From Bacillota bacterium (GTDB lineage Bacteria > Bacillota > Clostridia > Christensenellales > CAG-138), in the NCBI GenBank assembly GCA_023453725.1, contig JAEXTB010000214.1, forward strand, positions 1 through 10,160: a DNA stretch of 10,160 bases, given 5' to 3'. The notes beneath the pieces are model-generated. The model ran no database searches, was not told the DNA's origin, and saw only the letters and a program-made list of their open reading frames with translations. Positions within the stretch are counted from its first letter, which is position 1. Each line of letters begins with the position of its first letter. The position numbers and the translations under genes are program-made. Below, piece after piece: positions 1-6,098 of this stretch.

Positions 1-1080
1 GGCGGCGGCTCCATGAAGCGCTTTGGCTTTTTGGACAAAACGGTTGCCTATTTAAAAGAAGCCGGCCTTACAGTACAGCTCTTTGAAAATGTAGAACCCG
101 ACCCCTCCGTAGAAACCGTCATGAAGGGCGCCGCAGCCATGCGTGCGTTTGAGCCGGACTGGATCGTTTCCATTGGCGGCGGTTCCCCGATCGATGCGGC
201 AAAGGCCATGTGGGCGTTCTATGAATACCCCGAGACTTCCTTTGAAACGCTCATCACACCATTCAGCTTTCCTACGCTGCGCACCAAGGCGCGGTTCATT
301 GCTATCCCTTCCACCTCCGGCACAGCAACGGAAGTGACGGCATTCTCCGTCATTACCGATTACGCAAAGGGCGTAAAATATCCGCTGGCGGATTACAACA
401 TTACGCCGGATATCGCCATTGTGGATCCGGAGCTTGCGGAAACCATGCCCAAGACTTTAACCGCCCACACCGGTATGGATGCGCTCACCCACGCGGTAGA
501 AGCGTATGTTTCTACGCTCAACTCACCCTTTACCGATCCGCTGGCGCTCAAAGCCATCGATATGGTGTTTACATACCTGCCTGCTTCCTTTGAAGGCGAT
601 ATGAGCGCACGTGAGCAGATGCACTATGCGCAGTGCTTGGCAGGCATGGCATTTACAAACGCGCTCCTGGGCATTGTCCACTCCATGGCCCATAAGACTG
701 GCGCAGCCTTCTCCACCGGCCATATCCCGCACGGCTGCGCAAACGCCATCTACCTCCCCTATGTCATCAAATATAACGCAAAAGCGGCGCTTGGCCGGTA
801 TGCGGATATCGCCCGCTATGTGGGTATCACCGGCAAAAATAACTTTGAACTTGTCAAGAACCTTTGCGCAAAGATTGATGAGTACAATCTCATGCTCGGT
901 ATTCCCAACAGCCTTGCCGCGTTTGGCATTGTAGAGGCAGAGTTCAAAGAGAAGGTAACAGATATCGCAGCCCTGGCCGTTGGCGATGCCTGCACCGGCT
1001 CCAACCCGCGCGCCATTACGCCCGCGGAGATGGAAAAGCTCCTTACCTGCGCGTACTACGGCACCGAGGTGGATTTTTAA
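1..1080 (+). CDS. Iron-containing alcohol dehydrogenase (5' end outside window)
   Basis: This is a group III iron-dependent alcohol dehydrogenase, a cytoplasmic enzyme that interconverts aldehydes and alcohols with NAD(P)H in fermentation. The frame is open from base 1 (Gly-Gly-Gly-Ser before the Met codon at 13), so the true start lies upstream. The 359 visible residues against a usual 380-390 suggest that about 25-30 are missing. Counting from the Met at 13, the nucleotide-binding GGGS is at 55-58 followed by PIDAAK, and SGTATEVT is at 102-109. The metal ligands are expected to be D156 and H160 (GMDALTH), H223 (HSMAH) and H240 (IPHG). Three extra residues (STG) lie between the last two His motifs compared with the AdhE pattern I remember. 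The C-terminus ends normally at TAA 1078-1080. The substrate cannot be read from sequence; butanol- or propanediol-type dehydrogenases are alternatives within the family. The family call is secure. Confidence 0.93.
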   Translation, partial: GGGSMKRFGFLDKTVAYLKEAGLTVQLFENVEPDPSVETVMKGAAAMRAFEPDWIVSIGGGSPIDAAKAMWAFYEYPETSFETLITPFSFPTLRTKARFIAIPSTSGTATEVTAFSVITDYAKGVKYPLADYNITPDIAIVDPELAETMPKTLTAHTGMDALTHAVEAYVSTLNSPFTDPLALKAIDMVFTYLPASFEGDMSAREQMHYAQCLAGMAFTNALLGIVHSMAHKTGAAFSTGHIPHGCANAIYLPYVIKYNAKAALGRYADIARYVGITGKNNFELVKNLCAKIDEYNLMLGIPNSLAAFGIVEAEFKEKVTDIAALAVGDACTGSNPRAITPAEMEKLLTCAYYGTEVDF

Positions 1081-1157
1081 AGTTAGAGCTTTGTGCCTGA
1101 TCCCACTGCTCATTTTTCAGTGTAAGATAAGCAGAAAACAAAGCGAATGTGATGCAC

Positions 1158-1186
1158 AGAGCCGCCTTGCCGCGGCTCTTGCTTTT
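1158..1186 (+). terminator. Intrinsic terminator after the alcohol dehydrogenase
   Basis: A perfect 8-bp stem, AGAGCCGC (1158-1165) and GCGGCTCT (1172-1179), encloses a 6-base loop and is followed by TGCTTTT. It lies 78 bases after the dehydrogenase stop and before the next promoter, so it separates the two transcription units. Confidence 0.8.
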
Positions 1187-1211
1187 CAGACAACCCAATA
1201 CCGGTCCCCTG

Positions 1212-1220
1212 TGGTATGAT
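1212..1220 (+). promoter_or_regulatory. Extended -10 promoter of the hydrogenase-sensor operon
   Basis: TGGTATGAT at 1212-1220 is a TGn extension plus a near-consensus -10 (TATGAT). No good -35 lies 16-18 bases upstream, which fits an extended -10 promoter. Transcription would begin near 1227, about 30 bases before the ATG at 1257. Confidence 0.5.
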
Positions 1221-1256
1221 GAATATATACTCTATCCGAAAGAAGGCAGACACATC

Positions 1257-2933
1257 ATGGCAGATTATCTGCGGCTGAAAAAAGCAAACTGCAAAAACTG
1301 CTACAAATGCATCCGGCACTGCCCGGTAAAGTCCATCAGCTTTTCGTCCAACCAGGCGAACATCGTGGCGGATGAATGCATTTTGTGCGGACACTGTTTT
1401 GTGGTATGCCCGCAGAACGCAAAAGAGATCCGCAACGATGTTGCGGCTGCAAAAGCGCTTCTTGCAAGCGGCGCGCCGGTATACGCAAGCGTTGCGCCCT
1501 CGTTTGTTGCAAACTTTCCGGGTGCCACCATAGAGAGCATACAAGATGCACTCTTAATGCTGGGCTTTGCGGGGGCGGAGGAAACCGCCATAGGCGCGAC
1601 GATCGTCAAACAGCGGTATGACGAGCTGGTACACGAGCACGCGCAGAGCGTAATTCTTTCCTCCTGCTGCCCCACGGTGAACCTGCTGATACAAAAATAC
1701 TATCCGGAAGCGCTCCCCTGCCTTGCGCATGTCATTTCCCCCATGCAGGCGCACTGCAAGCTGTTAAAAGAAACGCATTCGCAGGCCCGCACGGTGTTCG
1801 TCGGCCCCTGCATTTCTAAAAAGGCCGAGGCGGAAAGTTACCCGGGGATAGTCGATTGTGTGCTGACATTTGAAGAGCTTGCTGAATGGCTGTCTGAAAA
1901 AGGCGTAACGGTTGCGTCTGGGATAGATACTTCCTCACACGGACGAGCCCGGTTTTTCCCCACCACGGGCGGTATTCTCAAAAGTATGGCAGCGGACGAT
2001 CCGGCGTATGAGTACATTGCCGTGGATGGCATTGAAAACTGTAAGCGCGCGCTCGAGGATGTAGTGGAAGGCAGGCTCCAAAATTGCTTTGTAGAGCTTT
2101 CTGCCTGCACGGGCAGCTGTGTGGGCGGCCCCGCTATGGAAAAAGCACATTGTACCCCAGTTGCTGATACCCTCTATGTGAACCACTACGCTAAGAAAAC
2201 GGATTTCCCGGTGCAGATGCCCCAAAAAGAGTCGCTATATAAAGACATTCCGTTCTTAGGGGTGCATCGACTGAATCCCGGCCGGGCAGATATTGAAGAG
2301 ATTTTGCGCAAAATCGGTAAGACAAGGCCGGAACACGAGCTCAACTGCGGCTTTTGCGGCTATAACACATGCCGCGAGAAGGCGGCCGCCGTACTTCTGG
2401 GTAAGGCCGATCTTTCCATGTGCCTGCCCTATTTAAAGGAGCGGGCGGAGAGCTTTTCGGATGCCATCATCAGCAACACGCCCAATGGCATCATCGTGAT
2501 CAACGAGTCGTTCGAGGTGCAGCAGATCAACCGCGCCGCACTGGAAATGATGAATATCCGCCAGGCAGAGGATATCCTTGGCGAGCAGGTGGTGCGCATC
2601 CTCGACCCACAGGTGTTTTTCGAGGTACTCTCACAAAAGAGGCCTGTGCTGGAACGCCAGACCTACCTTGCCGACTATAGGCGCTATGTGGCGCAATCCG
2701 TGCTGTATGACAGCGCAAGCCATGTGCTCATCTGCATCCTGCGGGATGTGACGGAACTGGAGCTGCAGCGGCAGCAAAAAGAACAAATGCGCAAAAAGAC
2801 GATTGAAACAGCAGACCAGGTTATGGAAAAGCAAATGCGCGCCGTACAGGAGATCGCCTCCCTACTGGGAGAGACTACAGCACAGACAAAAGTCGCGCTC
2901 TACCAACTAAAGGAACGGCTGGAGGATGAGTGA
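1257..2933 (+). CDS. [FeFe]-hydrogenase-like redox sensor with PAS domain (HydS/HfsB type)
   Basis: This 558-residue soluble iron-sulfur protein resembles the sensory (group C) [FeFe] hydrogenases. Two [4Fe-4S] ferredoxin motifs come first (Cys 12, 15, 18, 22 and 41, 44, 47, 51). The H-cluster domain follows at about 80-350: SSCCP (Cys 137/138), GPCISKK (Cys185, with Lys188 and Glu191) and SACTGSC (Cys284, Cys288). These match L1, L2 and L3 of the family, although the usual MPC is GPC and the Trp of L1 is absent. Next is a small Fe-S domain, CGFCGYNTC (Cys 364, 367, 372) plus Cys389. A PAS domain (about 402-505) ends in DVTE, followed by a charged C-terminal helix without a kinase domain. ATG 1257 was chosen because an AGAAGG-type RBS lies about 10 bases upstream and the ferredoxin fold begins there; an in-frame Met at 1149 precedes the promoter. 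The stop overlaps the next gene by 8 bases. The inferred role is sensing hydrogen or redox state and passing the signal on, probably to the phosphatase; residual catalysis is possible. Confidence 0.87.
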   Translation: MADYLRLKKANCKNCYKCIRHCPVKSISFSSNQANIVADECILCGHCFVVCPQNAKEIRNDVAAAKALLASGAPVYASVAPSFVANFPGATIESIQDALLMLGFAGAEETAIGATIVKQRYDELVHEHAQSVILSSCCPTVNLLIQKYYPEALPCLAHVISPMQAHCKLLKETHSQARTVFVGPCISKKAEAESYPGIVDCVLTFEELAEWLSEKGVTVASGIDTSSHGRARFFPTTGGILKSMAADDPAYEYIAVDGIENCKRALEDVVEGRLQNCFVELSACTGSCVGGPAMEKAHCTPVADTLYVNHYAKKTDFPVQMPQKESLYKDIPFLGVHRLNPGRADIEEILRKIGKTRPEHELNCGFCGYNTCREKAAAVLLGKADLSMCLPYLKERAESFSDAIISNTPNGIIVINESFEVQQINRAALEMMNIRQAEDILGEQVVRILDPQVFFEVLSQKRPVLERQTYLADYRRYVAQSVLYDSASHVLICILRDVTELELQRQQKEQMRKKTIETADQVMEKQMRAVQEIASLLGETTAQTKVALYQLKERLEDE

Positions 2934-4101
2934 GCCGTTTTTAGACATTGGCTTCGCGAGCCTCCATAAATATGGCGAAGAGCTCTGCGGCGACCATGTG
3001 GAAATCAAAACAAACAGGGAAGGCAGCACGGTTATCGTTCTTGCGGATGGTTTGGGCAGCGGTGTGAAAGCCAGCATACTTTCTACGCTTAGCGCAAAAA
3101 TCATCTCCACCATGATTGCGGAGGAAATGAGCGTGGAGGAGTGTGTGAATACCATCGCCGCCACATTGCCGGTGTGCGGCGAGCGCAACATTGCGTACTC
3201 CACGTTCACGATACTGCGCATCAAAAACAACCGCGAAGCTGAGCTGTACCAGTACGATAACCCGCCCGCGGTCTTCATTCGAAGCAACGACGCATTTCCA
3301 TACCCCATCGAACAGGAGGAGATGGGCGGCAAGCTGATTTATAGAACCAAGATGGAGTTCATCCCCGGGGATACGCTTGTGCTGTTTTCCGACGGCGCGC
3401 TTTATGCGGGCGAAGGAACTGCGCTCAATTACGGATGGCAGCAGGAGGATATTGTCACTCTCTTAAAAAAGCTCTGCCCTCCCTTACGCAGCGCAAAAAC
3501 CATCAGCACACTGCTTCTGGAGCATATTGGGCTTCTGTATGGCGGAAAACCGGGAGACGATACGACCGTCTGCACCGTCCGTTTGCGCAGCAGCGCTGCC
3601 GTCAACCTCTTTATCGGGCCTCCGAAAAATTCGGATGACGATGAAGCCGCACTCTCTGCGTTTTTTAAACAGAGCGGCAAACACATCATCTGCGGGGGCA
3701 CAACAGCTTCCATTGCCGCACGTTACCTCAAACATCCGCTCGACGAGGGCTGTGCACCTGGGCTCGATGAGGACATTCCCCCGCTTTCAAAATTAGCGGG
3801 CACAGACCTGGTCACGGAAGGGATCATAACATTAGGCAGGGTTCATCAATACATCGAAGATTTCATTGGAAAAAACCAACTCTATGCCGAATGGGGCATA
3901 GTTACGGATGGCGCATCCCTGCTTGCGCAGGCATTGCTTGAAGAAGCAACGGATATTCATGTCTTTATCGGCAGGGCCGAAAATGCGGCAAACAGACGAG
4001 CAGAACTGCTTTCCGGCTTTTCGTGCAAAGAAGAACTGTTGGACTCGCTTCTAAATTTACTGCGCCGGGCCGGTAAACGCGTGACGGTACAATATTTTTG
4101 A
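2926..4101 (+). CDS. SpoIIE-family (PP2C-type) serine phosphatase, partner of the hydrogenase-like sensor
   Basis: This 391-residue protein carries a SpoIIE/PP2C-like phosphatase domain at about 1-222. Metal-binding acidic motifs are visible: CGD (D23), LADGLGSG (D41), LFSDGALYAG (D156) and GDDTT (D211/D212). The family removes phosphate from serine or threonine of regulatory proteins such as anti-sigma antagonists, using two Mn/Mg ions. Residues about 225-391 form a second region with ICGGTT (255-260) and LVTEGIITL (295-303) that I cannot assign. There is no signal peptide or membrane segment. Its ATG lies inside the last codons of the upstream sensor gene (overlap 2926-2933), so the two are probably translationally coupled and made together. 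A PP2C-type phosphatase beside a PAS-bearing hydrogenase is a recurrent arrangement in Clostridia (for example the hfs region of Thermoanaerobacterium). The inference is that the sensor controls phosphatase output. No anti-sigma factor or kinase gene is adjacent. Confidence 0.87.
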   Translation: MSEPFLDIGFASLHKYGEELCGDHVEIKTNREGSTVIVLADGLGSGVKASILSTLSAKIISTMIAEEMSVEECVNTIAATLPVCGERNIAYSTFTILRIKNNREAELYQYDNPPAVFIRSNDAFPYPIEQEEMGGKLIYRTKMEFIPGDTLVLFSDGALYAGEGTALNYGWQQEDIVTLLKKLCPPLRSAKTISTLLLEHIGLLYGGKPGDDTTVCTVRLRSSAAVNLFIGPPKNSDDDEAALSAFFKQSGKHIICGGTTASIAARYLKHPLDEGCAPGLDEDIPPLSKLAGTDLVTEGIITLGRVHQYIEDFIGKNQLYAEWGIVTDGASLLAQALLEEATDIHVFIGRAENAANRRAELLSGFSCKEELLDSLLNLLRRAGKRVTVQYF

Positions 4102-4133
4102 CCAGAATGATGCGCGGTTGAATGGGATACAGA

Positions 4134-4199
4134 GGCCTATTTTCTGCCAGGGCCAGTATAGGCCAGCCTTATGGGCGGAATAGATTGTCCACGATCTAT
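4134..4199. repeat. Two short inverted repeats between the phosphatase gene and the tRNA promoter
   Basis: GGCCTAT (4134-4140) pairs with ATAGGCC (4158-4164) across 17 bases. ATAGAT (4180-4185) pairs with ATCTAT (4194-4199) across 8 bases. Neither is followed by a T-run, so they are not convincing terminators. The second lies 10 bases upstream of the tRNA -35. They could be mRNA 3'-end structures or protein sites; the sequence does not decide. Confidence 0.35.
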
Positions 4200-4209
4200 C
4201 AAAAAAGGC

Positions 4210-4238
4210 TTGCAATTCACTTCCTGCTTTAGTATAAT
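4210..4238 (+). promoter_or_regulatory. Sigma-A promoter of tRNA-Pro
   Basis: The -35 is TTGCAA (4210-4215), the spacer is exactly 17 bases and the -10 is a consensus TATAAT (4233-4238). The tRNA begins 31 bases after the -10, so transcription should start about 24 bases ahead of the mature 5' end. Confidence 0.85.
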
Positions 4239-4268
4239 TATTTTCGCTGCGATGAGCAGAATGTATAT

Positions 4269-4345
4269 CTGGGTGTGGCGCAGTTTGGTAGCGTGCTTGA
4301 ATGGGGGTCAAGAGGCCGGAGGTTCAAATCCTCTCACCCAGACCA
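4269..4345 (+). tRNA. tRNA-Pro, anticodon GGG
   Basis: The 77-base cloverleaf folds completely. The acceptor stem CTGGGTG/CACCCAG has seven pairs, the D stem is GCGC/GCGT with GG in the loop, the anticodon stem is CTTGA/TCAAG with loop ATGGGGG, and the T arm is GGAGG-TTCAAAT-CCTCT. The discriminator is A and the CCA end is encoded (4343-4345). The anticodon GGG is at 4303-4305 and is followed by G37, as expected for proline tRNAs. It reads CCC and CCU codons. The run of five G in the anticodon loop (G34-G38) is somewhat unusual. It stands alone, with its own promoter and terminator. Confidence 0.96.
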
Positions 4346-4349
4346 ACGT

Positions 4350-4387
4350 AAAAAGTACCGTAAACTCTAGGGTTTCGGTGCTTTTTT
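4350..4387 (+). terminator. Terminator of the tRNA-Pro transcript
   Basis: A long hairpin pairs AAAAAGTACCG (4350-4360) with CGGTGCTTTTT (from 4376), with an inner AAACTC/GGGTTT helix and a T bulge. It ends in six T. It begins five bases after the tRNA CCA end. Confidence 0.85.
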
Positions 4388-4660
4388 CCTCTTTAACGTA
4401 CTTTTTGACTGATCGGATGTCATTCCGGCAACTTTTTGGCAACTTAGTATTTAATTATGTTTCACGCAGTACAGAAATTATTTACTGAGCCACATACCAC
4501 TCGCCGGCATCCTAGTAGATACATCTGTTGTCCTGCAACCTTTACCACAAACTGCACAGCTCCAAGCTCAAGCTCCTTTCTTGCCGCCTTTGTCCGAAAT
4601 CGGAGGCGGCGCGGCAAACAAAAAGGCCTTGCTTTCACGCAGGCCCTTCTTGATTGCGTA
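4388..4660. other. Gene-free stretch beside the tRNA; possible integrase-tail remnant and stem-loops
   Basis: I find no convincing gene here on either strand. The minus strand at about 4424-4442 reads VAKKLPE then a stop (ending at the TCA of 4422-4424), which resembles the last residues of many Firmicute tyrosine integrases. It is preceded at once by stop codons, so at best it is a vestige. A stem-loop pairs GCCGCCT (4583-4589) with AGGCGGC (4604-4610) and has an inner CCG/CGG helix; no T-run follows on either strand. Confidence 0.35.
4620..4648 (-). terminator. Second, weaker minus-strand terminator-like hairpin
   Basis: Read on the minus strand, AAGGGCCTGC (4648-4639) pairs with GCAAGGCCTT (4632-4623) at eight of ten positions and is followed by a T-run (4624-4620). 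It lies about 15 bases beyond the first minus-strand terminator and could act as a back-up. Confidence 0.5.
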
Positions 4661-4690
4661 GAAAAACCGCCTAGCTTTGCTCGGGCGGTT
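4661..4690 (-). terminator. Terminator of the minus-strand mini-operon
   Basis: On the minus strand AACCGCC (4690-4684) pairs perfectly with GGCGGTT (4671-4665), followed by TTTTTC. The stem starts inside the stop codon of the 77-residue gene (TAA, 4691-4689). This close fit supports that gene and its strand. Confidence 0.8.
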
Positions 4691-4922
4691 ATGGCGTTTC
4701 GTCCGGATTTTCAATTACCATCTTCAAGAGGCCTTTCTCAACAACGCTCAAAGGAACTTCGCCGCCTGGTATCAGGGGTACGTCGGATGGCAACATTTCC
4801 TTTACCGCTATAAGCGGGGCATTTATATCGTCTCGTTTCATGTAGCACGCCTCCGCGCCTATCTTAACTCCTTCGTAATAGGCAGCGCCATTAGTATGGA
4901 TCCTGCAAGGCGGTTTAATCAT
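4689..4922 (-). CDS. Small hypothetical protein (77 aa), second gene of a minus-strand pair
   Basis: I do not recognise this protein. It has 77 residues, no membrane segment, two Cys (C6, C26), an Asp-Asp pair at 31-32, and a Pro-rich middle (LPSDVPLIPGG, 44-54) before a C-terminal segment rich in hydrophobics (VVEKGLLKMVI). ATG 4922 overlaps the stop of the upstream gene in the sequence ATGATTAA, a sign of translational coupling. A longer in-frame start at 4967 would overlap the neighbour by 53 bases and is less likely. A terminator begins in the stop codon. Coupled start, matching stop and terminator make it probably real. A phage or mobile-element origin is conceivable given the tRNA next door, but nothing in the protein shows it. 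Confidence 0.55.
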   Translation of the reverse strand: MIKPPCRIHTNGAAYYEGVKIGAEACYMKRDDINAPLIAVKEMLPSDVPLIPGGEVPLSVVEKGLLKMVIENPDETP

Positions 4923-5127
4923 CAAACTGGATTGTATCCCAGTAAATATCCCTTGAAGAAAACTCAAAGCGTGCGTTACGCTCTCGCGTCTCGTCTCTCA
5001 CCTGTGTCATTTCCTCGATAAACCGAGAGCGCATCTCCTCGGGCATGGTCGGTTCTATGTGAAGCACATTATCAGGTGAAATATAGTATTTGCCCATTGC
5101 ATACAAAAACTCAATTCCATATGACAC
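4915..5127 (-). CDS. Small hypothetical protein (about 70 aa), first gene of a minus-strand pair
   Basis: I cannot assign this protein. It is acidic and soluble, with an N-terminal aromatic segment (YGIEFLYAMGKYY) and a central charged helix-like part (residues about 28-55, rich in E, R and M). It ends FDD. Three starts compete: GTG 5136, ATG 5133 and GTG 5127. I chose GTG 5127 because GAGGTG (5139-5134) then lies six bases upstream, whereas it would touch or overlap the other two; the longer forms would add two or three residues. Its TAA overlaps the ATG of the following gene. Upstream on the same strand, 36 bases away, ends a small hydrophobic frame (5164-5325) that could belong to the same transcript. 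Confidence 0.5.
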   Translation of the reverse strand: MSYGIEFLYAMGKYYISPDNVLHIEPTMPEEMRSRFIEEMTQVRDETRERNARFEFSSRDIYWDTIQFDD

Positions 5128-5163
5128 TCCCATCACCTCACATCAAAGACTTTAAGTACTCTA

Positions 5164-5325
5164 CTACATTTCGGGCAATGCTGGATATCCGCTCCCCATA
5201 CCTACACCAACCGCGAGACACGCGCCTATGCCGCCCAACATGGCGACGATGGCGGGCCACTTGATGCCGCCCGGTAATCGCCTGCTTGCCGGTCTCCGCA
5301 CGGCCTCGACGAGCACGGCCTGCAT
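5164..5325 (-). CDS. Possible small hydrophobic membrane peptide, perhaps decayed
   Basis: The frame could encode up to 53 residues. Its C-terminal half is one Gly/Ala/Val-rich membrane-type helix, KWPAIVAMLGGIGACLAVGV followed by GMG. The start is uncertain: ATG 5325 has no good RBS, and the first 19 or so residues are Arg/Pro-rich and unlike the rest. Shifting frame by one base just before the Gly-Gly-Ile would give an AETGKQAIT lead-in, so an insertion may have damaged the gene. A diverged relative on the same strand lies at 8365-8453. The same-strand small genes at 4915-5127 and 4689-4922 follow directly. The function is unknown; small hydrophobic peptides can be holin-like, toxin-like or regulatory, but nothing here decides. 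Confidence 0.35.
   Translation of the reverse strand: MQAVLVEAVRRPASRRLPGGIKWPAIVAMLGGIGACLAVGVGMGSGYPALPEM
5188..5280. repeat. Diverged repeat, copy 1 (partner at 8365-8453)
   Basis: This stretch aligns with 8365-8453 in the same orientation. The cores share gcctatgccgc and ccacttgatgcc exactly, and I judge roughly three quarters identity across about 53 core bases by eye, with one- and three-to-four-base gaps. On the minus strand it encodes the hydrophobic helix of the 5164-5325 frame. Confidence 0.7.
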
Positions 5326-5335
5326 TTGATACAAT
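5306..5335 (+). promoter_or_regulatory. Possible promoter of the pentapeptide-repeat gene
   Basis: An extended -10, TGATACAAT (5327-5335), lies 18 bases after TCGACG (5306-5311), a poor -35. It would give a leader of about 65 bases before ATG 5407. Confidence 0.4.
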
Positions 5336-5406
5336 AGGAAAGAATCAAGTAGGCTTCTGCCAGGTAGTTGGTGTGGTCTGAACGCTAACCTAAGGAGACT
5401 AAAGTT

Positions 5407-6060
5407 ATGGGTATACCCAATCCACAAATATCAAAGGAACTCTCTCGGGTAGATGATTTTTCTACCTATGTGCAAGATTTTCTATCTGACGAAAAATCAA
5501 TTTCCGCAATTGAAATCTATGCGGTTCAAGTTGAAAACACGGACTTCTTCCGATTCGAAATTCGAGCAAGCATTTTCGAGAATTGCACCTTCCATAATTG
5601 CAACTTCGAAAACGCTACTTTTATGGATATCATATTTCAGTCTTGCGATTTTTCAAACAGTAAATTTTCAGGTGCTTATTTTGAGCGATGCCGATTTGTA
5701 AATTGCAAATGCGTTGGTGTGGATATGCGCGATACGGTGATAAAGCAAACCACTTTTGAGCAGTCCAATTTTCGATATTCGTATTTCGACAAAACCAAAA
5801 TCACCGATGTTCTATTCGATCATATCGATTTCACTGAATCGTCCATGGCTGAAGCAAAATTAAAAAGATTTGAAGCAAAGGGGTCAAGATTTATCAAAAA
5901 CAACTTTTTCAAGACAATGCTGGCTTCCATAGATTTTACCGGCAATGAATTCATCATGCCAATCGTATCCTCTCCTCCTGCAGAGTTAAGAGGGGTTATC
6001 ATCGACATGTTCCAAGCAGCGGATTTGATTGGAATTTGGGGCGTTATTGTTAATCGGTAA
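5407..6060 (+). CDS. Pentapeptide-repeat protein (Qnr-like in type)
   Basis: This 217-residue soluble protein is built of pentapeptide repeats of the A(D/N)LXX kind, here dominated by Phe at the central position (CTFHN, CNFEN, ATFMD, CDFSN, SKFSG, CRFVN, SNFRY). The repeats run from about residue 42 to 182, with a less regular patch near 102-118. Such repeats fold into a right-handed quadrilateral beta-helix that can mimic DNA; Qnr and MfpA bind and protect DNA gyrase. The C-terminal segment PPAELRGVIIDMFQAADLIG is predicted helical, as in the dimerising tails of that group. A strong RBS (AAGGAG, 5392-5397) lies nine bases before ATG 5407. The gene looks clearly more AT-rich than its neighbours, which suggests transfer. 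It lies convergent to the polymerase operon without an obvious terminator between. The fold is secure; quinolone or gyrase protection is only an inference. Confidence 0.87.
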   Translation: MGIPNPQISKELSRVDDFSTYVQDFLSDEKSISAIEIYAVQVENTDFFRFEIRASIFENCTFHNCNFENATFMDIIFQSCDFSNSKFSGAYFERCRFVNCKCVGVDMRDTVIKQTTFEQSNFRYSYFDKTKITDVLFDHIDFTESSMAEAKLKRFEAKGSRFIKNNFFKTMLASIDFTGNEFIMPIVSSPPAELRGVIIDMFQAADLIGIWGVIVNR

Positions 6061-6098
6061 ATAAATATCAACCATCGATTGCTTCTAAATCCATCTAA

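Noticed and set aside
523..1113. 196-residue open frame on the minus strand opposite the alcohol dehydrogenase
   Set aside because: It lies wholly over a well-supported gene, has Cys/His/Arg-rich shadow composition and no recognisable domain.
1149..1256. N-terminal extension of the hydrogenase-like gene from the in-frame ATG at 1149
   Set aside because: It would run through the terminator stem and the extended -10 promoter, and the added residues do not resemble the ferredoxin domain; ATG 1257 has a proper RBS.
4171..4488. 105-residue plus-strand frame across the tRNA
   Set aside because: It reads straight through the tRNA promoter, tRNA and terminator; it is open by chance.
4457..5021. Plus-strand frames of 118 and 114 residues
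   Set aside because: They lie opposite the better-supported minus-strand small genes and their terminators, have no RBS and low-complexity composition.
5326..5427. Longer start for the hydrophobic minus-strand frame (to 5427)
   Set aside because: It would cover the RBS and start of the pentapeptide gene and has no ribosome site; the extra residues show no pattern.
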